The notes beneath the pieces were generated by a model. That model made no database searches, was not told where the DNA came from, and saw nothing but the letters and a program-made list of their open reading frames with translations. Shown here piece after piece: positions 50,669 through 59,544 of a DNA stretch of 64,000 bases (positions are counted from its first letter, which is position 1; every line of letters begins with the position of its first letter). This DNA is from Saccharopolyspora_C sp047200635 (GTDB lineage Bacteria; Actinomycetota; Actinomycetes; Mycobacteriales; Pseudonocardiaceae), in the NCBI RefSeq assembly GCF_047200635.1, contig NZ_JBJZOI010000020.1, positions 68,910 to 132,909 of the forward strand. The letters are read 5' to 3'. The position numbers and the translations under genes are program-made.

Positions 50669-52098
50669 GCCCCTGGGAGTACGCGCCCGCGCCGGAATCG
50701 GCGGCCGTGGCGAACCTGCGCGAGCGGTACCGGATGTTCGTCGACGGCGAGTTCGCCGACGGCTCCGGCGCCCCGCTGATCACGATCAACCCGGCCACCG
50801 GGGATCCGCTGGCCGAGGTCGCCACCGCAGCCGAGTCCGATGTGGATGGCGCGGTGCGGGCGGCACGGCTCGCCTTCGAGCGCAGCTGGGGACCGATGCC
50901 CGGCGCCGAGCGGGCGAAGTACCTGTTCCGCATCGCCCGGCTCATCCAGGAGCGCGGCCGCGAGCTCGCGGTGCTGGAGACGCTGGACAACGGCAAGCCC
51001 ATCAAGGAGTCCCGGGACACCGACGTCCCGACGGCCGCGGCGCACTTCTTCCACCACGCGGGCTGGGCCGACAAGCTCGGCCACGCGGGCCACGGCCCGG
51101 ACCCGCGGCCGCTGGGCGTGGCGGCGGGGATCATCCCGTGGAACTTCCCGCTGCTCATGCTGGCCTGGAAGATCGCCCCGGCGCTGGCCTGCGGCAACAC
51201 CGTGGTGCTCAAGCCCGCCGAGACCACGCCGCTGAGCGCGCTGGTGTTCGGCGAGCTGTGCCAGGAGGCCGGGCTGCCGCCGGGCGTGGTGAACGTGCTG
51301 CCCGGCGCCGGGGACGTGGGCGCGCGGCTGGCCGCGCATCCGGGCGTCGACAAGGTCGCGTTCACCGGGTCCACCGCCGTGGGCAAGGAGATCCAGCGGA
51401 CGCTGGCCGGGACCGGGCGGAAGCTGACCCTGGAGCTCGGCGGCAAGGCCGCGAACCTCGTCTTCGACGACGCCCCGCTGGACCAGGCCGTCGAGGGCGT
51501 CGTGAACGGCATCTTCTTCAACCAGGGCCAGGTGTGCTGCGCCGGATCCCGGCTGCTGGTGCAGGAATCGGTGGCCGAGGAGTTCCTCGCCAAGCTGCGC
51601 GCCCGGGTCGGGACGTTGCGGGTCGGCGACCCGCTGGACAAGAACACCGACGTCGGCGCGATCAACTCCGCCGAGCAGCTGGCCCGCGTCTCCGAGCTCG
51701 TCGCGGCCGGGGAGGCGGAGGGCGCGACCCGCTGGAGCAGCCCCTGCCCGCTGCCGGAGCGCGGGTTCTTCTTCGCGCCCACCGTGTTCGCGGAGGTCCA
51801 CCAGTCGATGCGGATCGCCCGGGAGGAGATCTTCGGCCCGGTGCTGTCGGTGCTGACCTTCCGCACCCCGGACGAGGCGATCGCCAAGGCGAACAACACC
51901 CCCTACGGCCTGTCCGCCGGGGTGTGGACGGAGAAGGGTTCGCGCGCCCTGTGGGCGGCCCAGCGGCTGCGCGCCGGGGTCGTGTGGTCCAACACGTTCA
52001 ACCGCTTCGACCCGACCGCGCCGTTCGGCGGCTACCAGGAGTCCGGGTTCGGCCGCGAGGGCGGCCGCGCCGGTCTGGAGGCATACCTTGACGTCTGA
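50665..52098 (+). CDS. Aldehyde dehydrogenase, full length
   Basis: This 477-residue NAD(P)-dependent ALDH has cofactor-binding IIPWNFPLLMLAWKIAPAL and FTGSTAVGKEI, catalytic Glu in LELGGKAANLVFDD and catalytic Cys in NQGQVCCAGSRLL. FGGYQESGFGREGGRAGLEAY sits at the C terminus. All essential residues are present. It is co-translated with deoC (4-nt overlap) and overlaps the next, shorter ALDH-like gene by 11 nt. The natural role inferred is oxidation of acetaldehyde released by DeoC. Confidence 0.94.
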   Translation: MSPWEYAPAPESAAVANLRERYRMFVDGEFADGSGAPLITINPATGDPLAEVATAAESDVDGAVRAARLAFERSWGPMPGAERAKYLFRIARLIQERGRELAVLETLDNGKPIKESRDTDVPTAAAHFFHHAGWADKLGHAGHGPDPRPLGVAAGIIPWNFPLLMLAWKIAPALACGNTVVLKPAETTPLSALVFGELCQEAGLPPGVVNVLPGAGDVGARLAAHPGVDKVAFTGSTAVGKEIQRTLAGTGRKLTLELGGKAANLVFDDAPLDQAVEGVVNGIFFNQGQVCCAGSRLLVQESVAEEFLAKLRARVGTLRVGDPLDKNTDVGAINSAEQLARVSELVAAGEAEGATRWSSPCPLPERGFFFAPTVFAEVHQSMRIAREEIFGPVLSVLTFRTPDEAIAKANNTPYGLSAGVWTEKGSRALWAAQRLRAGVVWSNTFNRFDPTAPFGGYQESGFGREGGRAGLEAYLDV

Positions 52099-52981
52099 GC
52101 ACAGCGCCCCGGGCGAGACCTCGCGGCTCGCGGTGGCCAAGACCTGCAAGCTCTACCTCGGCGGCGCGTTCCCGCGCTCGGAGTCCGGCCGGGTGTACCC
52201 GGTGCGCGGCGCGGACGGCGCGCTGCTGGCGAACGCGGCGCTGGCCTCCCGCAAGGACGTCCGGGACGCGGTCGCCGCCGCCCGCAAGGCCTTCCCCGGC
52301 TGGGCCGGCGCCACCGCCTACAACCGGGGCCAGGTGCTGTTCCGCATCGCCGAGGTGCTGGAGGGCCGCCGCGCCCAGTTCGCCGCCGAGGTCGCGGCCG
52401 CCGAGGGCATCGGCGCGGACGCGGCCGGGCGCGCGGTGGACGCCTCGATCGACCGGGTGGTGTGGTTCGCGGGCTGGACGGACAAGATCAGCACCGTGCT
52501 CGGCGGGGCGAATCCCGTGGCGGGACCGTACTTCTCGTTCAGCGTGCCCGAGCCGACCGGCGTCGTCGGGGTCCTCGCGCCGCAGGAGTCCTCGTTGCTG
52601 GGTCTGGTGAGCGTGCTCGCCCCGGTGCTGGCGACGGGCTGCACCGCGGTCGTGATCACCAGTGCCGAGCGGCCGCTGCCCGCGGTCGCGCTCGCGGAGG
52701 TGCTGGCCACCTCGGACGTGCCCGCCGGGGCGGCGAACCTGCTCACCGGGCTGGCGGCCGAGCTCGGCCCGTGGCTGGCCTCGCACGCCGACGTCAACGC
52801 CCTCGACCTCACCGGCGCGGATCCGGAACTGCGCCCGGAGCTGGAACGGGCGGCCGCGGGCACGGTGACCCGGGTGCTGCGCGCCCCGCGCGGCGAACCC
52901 GACTGGACCGCCGCCCCCGGCCTGGAGCGCCTCCGCGCCTGCACCGAGCTCAAGACCGTCTGGCACCCGATCGGCACCTGA
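52088..52981 (+). CDS. Truncated, catalytically deficient aldehyde dehydrogenase-like protein
   Basis: This 297-residue protein matches only the N-terminal, cofactor-binding half of ALDH: KLYLGGAFPRSESGRVYPV at the start, ARKAFPGWAGATAYNRGQVLFRIAEVLEGRR and PTGVVGVLAPQESSLLGLVSVLAPVLATGC. The catalytic Cys domain is absent, and the Glu motif region is degenerate (ALDLTGADPELRPELERA instead of ELGG). TTG start overlapping the full-length ALDH gene by 11 nt. The frame is intact, with good codon use throughout, so it is not a decayed relic. A structural or regulatory partner of the upstream ALDH is the likely role, by inference. Confidence 0.85.
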   Translation: MTSEHSAPGETSRLAVAKTCKLYLGGAFPRSESGRVYPVRGADGALLANAALASRKDVRDAVAAARKAFPGWAGATAYNRGQVLFRIAEVLEGRRAQFAAEVAAAEGIGADAAGRAVDASIDRVVWFAGWTDKISTVLGGANPVAGPYFSFSVPEPTGVVGVLAPQESSLLGLVSVLAPVLATGCTAVVITSAERPLPAVALAEVLATSDVPAGAANLLTGLAAELGPWLASHADVNALDLTGADPELRPELERAAAGTVTRVLRAPRGEPDWTAAPGLERLRACTELKTVWHPIGT

Positions 52982-53068
52982 ACCGGTGGTCCGCGCGCCC
53001 GATCGGCGCGCGGACCCGGCGCGGTTCGTGATCTTCCGATCCGGTCAGCGCGACCCAGCGCCGCGGGT

Positions 53069-53152
53069 TCCCGGCTGCTTCCTCGCGAGAGCGACCGTTC
53101 CGCCGCGCGTCGGCACGCGCCGGGAACGGGTCCCGCGAGGAAGCAGCCGGGA
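53069..53152. repeat. Long nested inverted repeat between convergent genes
   Basis: Outer arms of 19 bp (53069-53087 and 53134-53152) pair perfectly. Inside, GACCGTTCC (53093-53101) pairs with GGAACGGGTC (53123-53132) with one bulge, and GCGCGT (53105-53110) with ACGCGC (53115-53120) around a CGGC tetraloop. The whole 84 nt can fold into one long rod-like hairpin. It lies between the short ALDH-like gene and the convergent SMI1 gene; it may be a bidirectional terminator or a repeat element. Confidence 0.75.
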
Positions 53153-53196
53153 TTCCGCCGCCCACCCCTCGAACGGGCCGGCCCCCGCGACTTCGA

Positions 53197-53787
53197 TCAG
53201 CGGATCTGCCAGTCCAGGCGGCCGTCCTCGGTGACCGTGGGGTGGCTGTGCCCGGCGGGAGCGCCCTCGGTCAGCGAGCGGTGCACGTCCGAGAGCATCG
53301 CCGAGATGCTCAGCCACTCCGGGCGCTGCACCTGCCCGGCCTCCTGCTCCCACTCCAGCACGCACCCGCGCTTCGGTCCCGGCCGGAGGTCCACCACCAG
53401 CTCGTCGGCGAACCCGTCCCCGGCGATCGGGATCCACGCCGGGTGGTAGCTCGACCCGGGCGAACCCGCGTAGTAGTCGCAGGCGGGCCGCTCCCACTGC
53501 GACGCCCACGTCTTGCGCTGCCCGCACCACACCTCCCGCGCCCGCTTCGCGCCGTAGGGCGTGTAGAAGGGCGGCAGCGCATCGGCGAGGACGTCACCGT
53601 CGGTGCCGCCGCAGGCGGTCCACCACTCCCGCAGCTCCCCGGGCAGCCGGATCTCGAACTCCGCTTCCAGCTCCGCGAAATCCGGCGGGGTCGAGGGCGG
53701 GATCAGGGCCGCTGCGGTCACCGGTGCGTGCTCGTCCAACCACAGCACGATTTTCGTCCACAGCTCCGTGACATCCATTCGCATCAT
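53197..53787 (-). CDS. SMI1/KNR4-family protein
   Basis: This ~196-residue soluble protein has an SMI1/KNR4 (SUKH) domain: TPPDFAELEAEFEIRLPGELREWWTACGGTDGD at the N-terminal part and YHPAWIPIAGDGFADELVVDLRPGPKRGCVLEWEQEAGQ in the centre, both standard for the family. SUKH proteins are found as immunity proteins in toxin systems but also as stand-alone regulatory or scaffold proteins; no toxin gene is beside this one. The start is uncertain: three ATG codons within 9 nt, none with a clear ribosome site. Divergent from the Rv3311-like gene. Confidence 0.83.
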   Translation of the reverse strand: MMRMDVTELWTKIVLWLDEHAPVTAAALIPPSTPPDFAELEAEFEIRLPGELREWWTACGGTDGDVLADALPPFYTPYGAKRAREVWCGQRKTWASQWERPACDYYAGSPGSSYHPAWIPIAGDGFADELVVDLRPGPKRGCVLEWEQEAGQVQRPEWLSISAMLSDVHRSLTEGAPAGHSHPTVTEDGRLDWQIR

Positions 53788-53986
53788 GATCGACGGGCCC
53801 GCGTGGCGCGGGTACCGCCAACCGGGAGCGCGCGGCCGACTCACCTCGGACGACACCCGGGGCCAGGATCGGTTGCGAGCGGACTCGACGCGATCGATAC
53901 GGTGGGCAGCCCCGACCGGACGCCGAGCGCGAGTCGGGCAACCCGTAGGCTTCGCGGACGTCGGTTCGGCCACCGGAGGTAGGAAG

Positions 53987-55219
53987 ATGGCGCAGGACAT
54001 CGTCCCCATCGAACTGGGGCTGCCGCAAGGCGATGTGGTCACCTTGTGGGCACCGCGCTGGCGCGAGGACGGCGAGGAGTGGGAGGCGTTCCTCGGTCAC
54101 GAGGACGACCTCTACGGCTTCCCCGACGCGGCGCGGCTCGCGGCGTTCGTGCGCACCGCCCGGGAGCACGACCTCGACGACCACCCGGCCTGGCACGTGG
54201 TGCCCGCTCTCTCCGCGGTCGAGCTGAACCCGGACGAGGACCACCAGTTCGACCTCGTCGGCGTCCCGGAGCTGGTGGCCGAGCCCCCGGACGTCTGGGC
54301 GATCAACGAGCTGCACGACATCGTGGAGATCGCCCGCTCGCTGGCGGACGTCTGCGAGCTGGACGTGGTGCACGACGTGCTCGACGCCGCCGACGGGTTC
54401 AGCCTGCTGGACCAGGGGACCCTGGTCTTCAGCGGCAAGGACGGCCAGAAGCGCTGGGCCGAGCTGTGCGCCGTCGTCGCCGACCGCTGGGACGAGCTGC
54501 TCGACGCGCTCGACGCGGTCGTGGCCACCCCGGAGGTGCCGGCGGACGCGGTGGCGACCGCGGAGACCGAGCTCGCCGAGGCGATGGAGCACGAGGAGAT
54601 CGACCGCTCCGACTCCGGCTCCGAGACCGATGTGGACCCGGTGGACGACGACGCGGAGCCGGGCTTCTGGGGCGAGATCGGCATCGACCCGATCCGCATC
54701 ACCACCTCCGCGGGCGAGTTCTACTCGCTGCGCTGCTACCTCGACGACGACCCGGTCTTCCTCGGCTCCGCCGGGCGGATCGACGTGTTCCCCTCGGCGC
54801 GGGCGCTGGCCCGCTTCCTCGCCGAGGACGAGGAGCTGGCGGACAACGATCTGGCGCGGGTGGCGACCTGGCCGGAGGTGACGCAGCGGGCGACCGCGGG
54901 CGAGCTGGAGATCGACGTCGACCCGGACAACAGCTACGTCTTCACCGGCCTGGACGACGACCTCGCCGCCGGACCGTCCGAAGTGGACCCGAACCAGCTG
55001 GACCTGGCGGAGGAGCTGCTGCTGGACGCGGCCGCCTGGGCCGACGACAAGACCGCGGACGAAGCGCTCCAGCCGTCCGAGCGGCTGGGCTGGCTGGTGT
55101 CGTTCGTGCTGCGCCCCGACCCGAACCGGCTCCCCCCGAGCGCACCGTTCGACGCCGAGGTCGAGACCTGGCGCGGCCTGGTCGCCCAGTTCGAGGACCA
55201 GCGCCTGCGCAAGCACTGA
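53987..55219 (+). CDS. Rv3311-like conserved actinobacterial protein
   Basis: This 410-residue, strongly acidic soluble protein starts MAQDIVPIELGLPQGDVVTL, followed by WAPRWREDGEEWEAFLGHEDDLYGFPDAARLAAFVR. The wording, length and gene setting match M. tuberculosis Rv3311. Two similar halves are suggested: each has an ITT/VTL-type strand, a [D/E]-rich helix and a FPSARALARFL or FPDAARLAAFV segment (about 35-55 and 265-285), so the protein may be an internal duplication. Function unknown despite conservation. GGAGG site before ATG 53987. It ends in a strong bidirectional terminator shared with add. Confidence 0.86.
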   Translation: MAQDIVPIELGLPQGDVVTLWAPRWREDGEEWEAFLGHEDDLYGFPDAARLAAFVRTAREHDLDDHPAWHVVPALSAVELNPDEDHQFDLVGVPELVAEPPDVWAINELHDIVEIARSLADVCELDVVHDVLDAADGFSLLDQGTLVFSGKDGQKRWAELCAVVADRWDELLDALDAVVATPEVPADAVATAETELAEAMEHEEIDRSDSGSETDVDPVDDDAEPGFWGEIGIDPIRITTSAGEFYSLRCYLDDDPVFLGSAGRIDVFPSARALARFLAEDEELADNDLARVATWPEVTQRATAGELEIDVDPDNSYVFTGLDDDLAAGPSEVDPNQLDLAEELLLDAAAWADDKTADEALQPSERLGWLVSFVLRPDPNRLPPSAPFDAEVETWRGLVAQFEDQRLRKH

Positions 55220-55227
55220 CCGCACGC

Positions 55228-55267
55228 GACGCGGCCCCTCTCCCGATCCCGGGGGAGGGGCCGCGTC
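55228..55267. terminator. Bidirectional terminator between the Rv3311-like gene and add
   Basis: A 17-bp stem (55228-55244 with 55251-55267, one G-T pair) around a 6-nt loop GATCCC, 8 nt after one stop and 16 nt before the other gene's stop. Confidence 0.85.
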
Positions 55268-55283
55268 GTGCTCGGTGGGCCGG

Positions 55284-56372
55284 TCAGCCCATCAGGGTCG
55301 CGTAGCCCGGCTTGATGACGTCGTTGATGATCGCGAGCCGGTCGTCGAAGCCGAGGAACGAGGACTTCATCGCGTTCACCGTGAACCACTGCATGTCCGC
55401 CCAGCCGTAGCCGAAGGTCTCGTGCAGCGCGGCGAACTCGCCGGACATCGTGCAGTGGCTCATCAACCGGTTGTCCGTGTTCACCGTGACGCGGAAGCGC
55501 AGCCTGCTCAGCAGCCCGATCGGGTGCTCGGCCAGCGAGGCCGCCGCCCCGGTTTGCAGGTTCGACGACGGGCACATCTCCAGCGGGATCCGCCGGTCCC
55601 GCACGTAGGACGCGAGCCGTCCCAGGTGCACCTCGCCGTCCTCGTCGACCTTGATGTCGTCGACGATCCGCACCCCGTGCCCGAGCCGCTCGGCGCCGCA
55701 GTGCTGGATGGCCTCCCAGATCGACGGCAACCCGAAGGCCTCGCCCGCGTGGATGGTGAAGTGCGCGTTCTGCTGGCGCAGGTACTCGAAGGCGTCCAGG
55801 TTGCGGGTGGGCGGGAACCCGGCCTCCGGGCCCGCGATGTCGAACCCCACCACCTCGGCGTCGCGGTAGCGCACCGCGAGCTCCGCGATCTCCGCCGAGC
55901 GCGCGTTCTGCCGCATCGCGCACAGCAGGGTGCCGATCCGGATGAGCTTGCCCTGGGACTCGGCGCGGCGCTCTCCCTCCCGGAAGCCCTCCTGCACGGC
56001 CTCCACGATCTCGTCGAGGGTCAGGCCGCCTTCCTGGAACAACTCCGGCGCGTAGCGGACCTCCGCGTAGACCACCCCATCGGCGGCCAGGTCCTCGGCG
56101 CATTCGGCGGACACCCGGCGCAGCGCATCGGGGGTCTGCATCACCGCGACGGTGTGCGCGAAGGTCTCCAGGTAGCGCTCCAACGAACCGGAATCGGCCG
56201 ACTCCCGGAACCACGCGCCGAGCGCTTCGGCGTCCTCGTGCGGGAGACCCTCGTAACCGGCGGCAGCGGCCAGTTCGACCACGGTTCGCGGGCGCAGACC
56301 TCCGTCGAGGTGGTCGTGCAGGAGGACCTTCGGGGCCAGTCGGATGGTGTCCAAGCTCACCGGTGTTGACAT
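55284..56372 (-). CDS. add: Adenosine deaminase
   Basis: This 362-residue zinc enzyme deaminates adenosine and deoxyadenosine to inosine and deoxyinosine, the substrates of PNP. Zinc ligands appear in LLHDHLDGGLRP, later as FTIHAGEAFG (His, catalytic Glu nearby), ERLGHGVRI and NTDNRLMS (Asp). RFRVTVNTDNRLMSHC and the final STMTDEY-like stretch (here TMSGEFAALHETFGYGW) match the add family. ATG start. Divergent from the coiled-coil gene; same orientation as mycobacterial Rv3313c. Confidence 0.96.
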   Translation of the reverse strand: MSTPVSLDTIRLAPKVLLHDHLDGGLRPRTVVELAAAAGYEGLPHEDAEALGAWFRESADSGSLERYLETFAHTVAVMQTPDALRRVSAECAEDLAADGVVYAEVRYAPELFQEGGLTLDEIVEAVQEGFREGERRAESQGKLIRIGTLLCAMRQNARSAEIAELAVRYRDAEVVGFDIAGPEAGFPPTRNLDAFEYLRQQNAHFTIHAGEAFGLPSIWEAIQHCGAERLGHGVRIVDDIKVDEDGEVHLGRLASYVRDRRIPLEMCPSSNLQTGAAASLAEHPIGLLSRLRFRVTVNTDNRLMSHCTMSGEFAALHETFGYGWADMQWFTVNAMKSSFLGFDDRLAIINDVIKPGYATLMG

Positions 56373-56661
56373 GGCCCCACGTTACAACCCGGCCGCGATC
56401 ACCCGGCGCCCGTGGCGGAACCCGGAAAACACCCGAATGCACGTTGCCGCGGAAGTCACTCGGACAGCCTAAGCGCAACCACTGCAACCCATTGACATAC
56501 AGAAACCTTGGACTGAACGGCTCAATACTCGACGTCCGTTCGGACTCATGCTTCACGCAGCGCTAACTCAATGTGTCCGGGGGTGGCTGGGAACGCGGGA
56601 TTCGACTAGCTACGCTCCTGGAGTCCTCCCCCAGTGCCCCTCGACGAAGGACGTCCGAGCC

Positions 56662-57867
56662 GTGAACGAGAACATGTCCTTCGACCGCATGCGGAACATG
56701 CTCACGCGTGCGGCCGAAATCCGCGAGAGCGAGCAGCAGCAGATCTTCGACGCGCTCGACGAGATCCACGCCCGGATGTCCCCGCTGGAGTCGCTGGGTT
56801 CGGTCCGCAAGCGGTTGTCCGAACTGCCCGACCGCACCGAGCTCGGCGTGCTGACCGAGCGCGTCGACGAGGCCCTGTCCAAGATCGACGCCCAGGACGG
56901 CGTGATCGGCGACGTCAAGGCCGCGGTGGACGGCCTGTTCGACAAGCTCGCCAAGCCCTTCGCCCAGCTCGACGGCCGCCTCGACGGCGTCTCCGGCCGC
57001 TTCGACGGCGTCGCGGGCCGGATGGACGGGCTGGAGGACAAGCTCGCGCACATCCACAAGCGCCTCGACGAGCTCGGCGGCCACCTGGACAAGCAGGACT
57101 CCCGACTGGAGGGCCTGCCCGCCTCGGTCACCGGCCCGGTCCGGGAGCGCATCGACGGCCTGGAGACCAGCCTGCGCGGCCGGTTCGCGGAGATCGACGA
57201 GGGCGTGCACGAGCACCTCGACGGCACCCGCGAGACCCTGCAGCGCGCGGTCACCGAGACCGGCAGCGGCGTGCAGAGCGCCCTCAGCGAGGCCGTCACC
57301 GGCGGCCGCGACCAGCTGCAGAGCGGCATCGACGCGCTCGCCCAGCGCCCCGCGGTGGACCCGACGGAGAAGCTGGACAAGCTCGCGCAGCGCCTCGAAC
57401 AGCTCACCGAGCGGCTGGACCGCGTCTCGGGTCGGCTGGACAACGTCGAGGACAACGTCCACACCCGCATCGAGGCGGTCGAGCAGGGCGTCGGCACCCG
57501 GCTGGAGGCGGTCGAGGAGGGCGTCAAGTCCGGGCTCGGCGAGCTGGGCGGCACGCTGGCGCAGAACCTGTCGCAGATCAGCGGCACCCTCGCCTCGCGG
57601 CCGGACTCCGAGGCGGTGGACTCGATGGTGCGCCAGGCCAACGAGGAGACCGAGCGGCGCCACGCGGGCCAGCTGGACGAGGCCATGGCCACCTTCGCCG
57701 AGCTGATCCTCGGCGGCAGCGGCCCGTCCACCCCGCCGCCGCCCACCACGCTGCCCCGCCAGCAGCGCGGCCGCGGGCGCTCGAAGAGCGCCAAGCGCGA
57801 CGGCGACGCGAAGGCGCTGGGCTCCGACGACTCCTCCGACGAGGGTTACACCGCCGAGAGCGCCTGA
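56662..57867 (+). CDS. Long coiled-coil protein of unknown function
   Basis: This 401-residue protein is almost entirely alpha-helical with heptad-type repeats from about residue 60 to 310. Repeated short units such as LDGRLDGVSGRFDGVAGRMDG, RLEQLTERLDRVSGRLDNVE and RIEAVEQGVGTRLEAVEEGV give an apolipoprotein-like pattern. The first 40 residues (SFDRMRNMLTRAAEIRESEQQQIFDALDEIHARM) look like a separate conserved head. The last ~55 residues are Pro-rich, then basic, then acidic and low complexity. No signal peptide or membrane helix. GTG at 56662 chosen; an ATG four codons later is possible. A cell-shape, septum or phage-shock-like scaffold is imaginable, but nothing shows it. Confidence 0.8.
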   Translation: MNENMSFDRMRNMLTRAAEIRESEQQQIFDALDEIHARMSPLESLGSVRKRLSELPDRTELGVLTERVDEALSKIDAQDGVIGDVKAAVDGLFDKLAKPFAQLDGRLDGVSGRFDGVAGRMDGLEDKLAHIHKRLDELGGHLDKQDSRLEGLPASVTGPVRERIDGLETSLRGRFAEIDEGVHEHLDGTRETLQRAVTETGSGVQSALSEAVTGGRDQLQSGIDALAQRPAVDPTEKLDKLAQRLEQLTERLDRVSGRLDNVEDNVHTRIEAVEQGVGTRLEAVEEGVKSGLGELGGTLAQNLSQISGTLASRPDSEAVDSMVRQANEETERRHAGQLDEAMATFAELILGGSGPSTPPPPTTLPRQQRGRGRSKSAKRDGDAKALGSDDSSDEGYTAESA

Positions 57868-57881
57868 TCCCGCAGCACCGA

Positions 57882-57919
57882 ACGGGGCCGCGATTCCTCC
57901 CCGGGAATCGCGGCCCCGT
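57882..57919. terminator. Terminator after the coiled-coil gene
   Basis: Perfect 16-bp arms (57882-57897 and 57904-57919) with a 6-nt loop, 15 nt after the stop. The convergent deoA gene ends ~185 nt further on, so it may act on both strands. Confidence 0.85.
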
Positions 57920-58104
57920 CGCTTTTCGGATTGCCCCGGCAAGCACCTCCCGAACCCGTTCGCCCGGAAATCCCACCCGCGCGAATTCACCATTATTAGC
58001 CGGTGATCAACAGCGGTTCGCGCGATTGTCGGCGAAAGTCCAGGTGGAGGCGATTTTCGGGAATGCGCGGGCCGCCGGAGCGGACCGCCCGTTCCCGAAT
58101 CGGC

Positions 58105-59382
58105 TCACGGCCGGATGGTGTCGAGCACCAGCGGAGCGGGGGTGTGCGCGGTGCCGACGGTGACGGCATCGGCGAGCGCTTCGCGCGCCCCGGGCAGCTT
58201 CTCCGGGGTGTCGGTGTGCAGCTCCAGCAGCGGAGCGCCCTCGGTCACGGGGTCGCCGGGCTTGGCGAGGCAGCGGATGCCCGCGGCGTGCTGCACGTCG
58301 TCCTCCTTGCGGGCCCGGCCCGCGCCCAGGCGCCACGCGGCCAACCCGACGGCGTAGGCGTCGAGACCGGTGAGCACGCCGCTCGCGGGCGCGGTGAAGG
58401 TCTCCACGTGCGCGGCGCGCGGCAGCCGCGCGTCCGGGTCCCCGCCCTGGGCGGAGATCATCGCGCGCCAGGTGTCGAAGGCCCGACCGGAGGCCAGCAC
58501 CTCGGCAGGATCCACATCGGACAGTCCGGCGCCCGCCAGCATCTCCCGCGCCAGGGCCAGGGTGAGCTCCACGACGTCGGCGGGCCCGCCGCCCTGGAGC
58601 ACCTCCGCGGACTCGGCGACCTCCAGCGCGTTGCCCACCGCGACGCCGAGCGGGACCGACATGCCGGTGAGCAGCGCGCTGGTGCGCACGCCGTGCGCGT
58701 CGCCGATCGAGACCAGCTCGGCCGCCAGCGCGCGGGCCTGGTCCTGGTCCTTCATGAACGCGCCGGAACCGCACTTGACGTCGAGGACCAGCGACTGCGC
58801 GCCCTCGGCGATCTTCTTGCTCATGATGGAGCTGGCGATCAGCGGGATGGACTCGACGGTGCCGGTGACGTCGCGCAGCGCGTACAGCTTGCGGTCGGCC
58901 GGGGCGAGGCCGTCGGTGGCCGCGCACACCACGGCGCCGACCTCGGTGAGCTGGGCGCGGATCTCCGCCGCCGAGAGGCGGGCGCGCCAGCCGGGGATGG
59001 ACTCCAGCTTGTCCAGCGTGCCGCCGGTGTGACCGAGCCCGCGCCCGGACAGCTGCGGCACCGCGGCGCCGCAGGCCGCGACGAGCGGGGTGAGCGGCAG
59101 CGTGATCTTGTCACCGACGCCTCCGGTGGAGTGCTTGTCCACCGTGGGGCGCGGCACGCCCGCCAGGTCCAGCCGCTCCCCGGAGCCGATCATCGCGGCG
59201 GTCCAGCGGGCGATCTCGGCGCGATCCATGCCCCGCAGCAGGATGGCCATGGCCAGCGCGGACATCTGCTCATCGGCGACCTCGCCCCGGGTGTAGGCGT
59301 CCACCACCCAGTCGATCTGCTCGTCGTCGAGCCGGCCGCCGTCCCGCTTCGCGCGGATCACGTCGATCACCGAGTGCGCCAT
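58105..59382 (-). CDS. deoA: Thymidine phosphorylase
   Basis: This 425-residue pyrimidine-nucleoside phosphorylase cleaves thymidine and deoxyuridine to base and deoxyribose-1-phosphate. Motifs: VIRAKRDGGRLDDEQIDWVV at the N terminus, VDKHSTGGVGDKITLPLTPLVAACG (phosphate binding), SGRGLGHTGGTLDKLESIPG (family signature), and SSIMSKKIAEGAQSLVLDVKCGSGAFMK. ATG at 59382 with GAGGAG site. Downstream of cdd on the same strand, separated by 205 nt containing two palindromes. Orientation and neighbours match Rv3314c. Confidence 0.97.
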   Translation of the reverse strand: MAHSVIDVIRAKRDGGRLDDEQIDWVVDAYTRGEVADEQMSALAMAILLRGMDRAEIARWTAAMIGSGERLDLAGVPRPTVDKHSTGGVGDKITLPLTPLVAACGAAVPQLSGRGLGHTGGTLDKLESIPGWRARLSAAEIRAQLTEVGAVVCAATDGLAPADRKLYALRDVTGTVESIPLIASSIMSKKIAEGAQSLVLDVKCGSGAFMKDQDQARALAAELVSIGDAHGVRTSALLTGMSVPLGVAVGNALEVAESAEVLQGGGPADVVELTLALAREMLAGAGLSDVDPAEVLASGRAFDTWRAMISAQGGDPDARLPRAAHVETFTAPASGVLTGLDAYAVGLAAWRLGAGRARKEDDVQHAAGIRCLAKPGDPVTEGAPLLELHTDTPEKLPGAREALADAVTVGTAHTPAPLVLDTIRP

Positions 59383-59468
59383 CAGCCGTTTCTCCTCACC
59401 GCCCCGGCCCCGTGCCGGACGCTCCCCCGATGAGATCACCCGCGGCGGCCCCGCCCGGCACCGAACCC

Positions 59469-59492
59469 GGGAGATTTCGCGCGAAATCTCCC
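59469..59492. repeat. Perfect 24-bp palindrome upstream of deoA
   Basis: GGGAGATTTCGC followed at once by its complement GCGAAATCTCCC. It shares the half-site GATTTC with the palindrome at 59545. It could be part of a read-through terminator or an operator for deoA. Confidence 0.7.
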
Positions 59493-59544
59493 CGCGCCCG
59501 GCTGCTCGCACCACCCCCGCAACACCTGACCAGCGACAACGCCC

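Noticed and set aside
56492..56497. Consensus -35 hexamer TTGACA between add and the coiled-coil gene
   Set aside because: No acceptable -10 hexamer at 16-19 nt on that strand; kept only as a weak hint of a promoter in the region.
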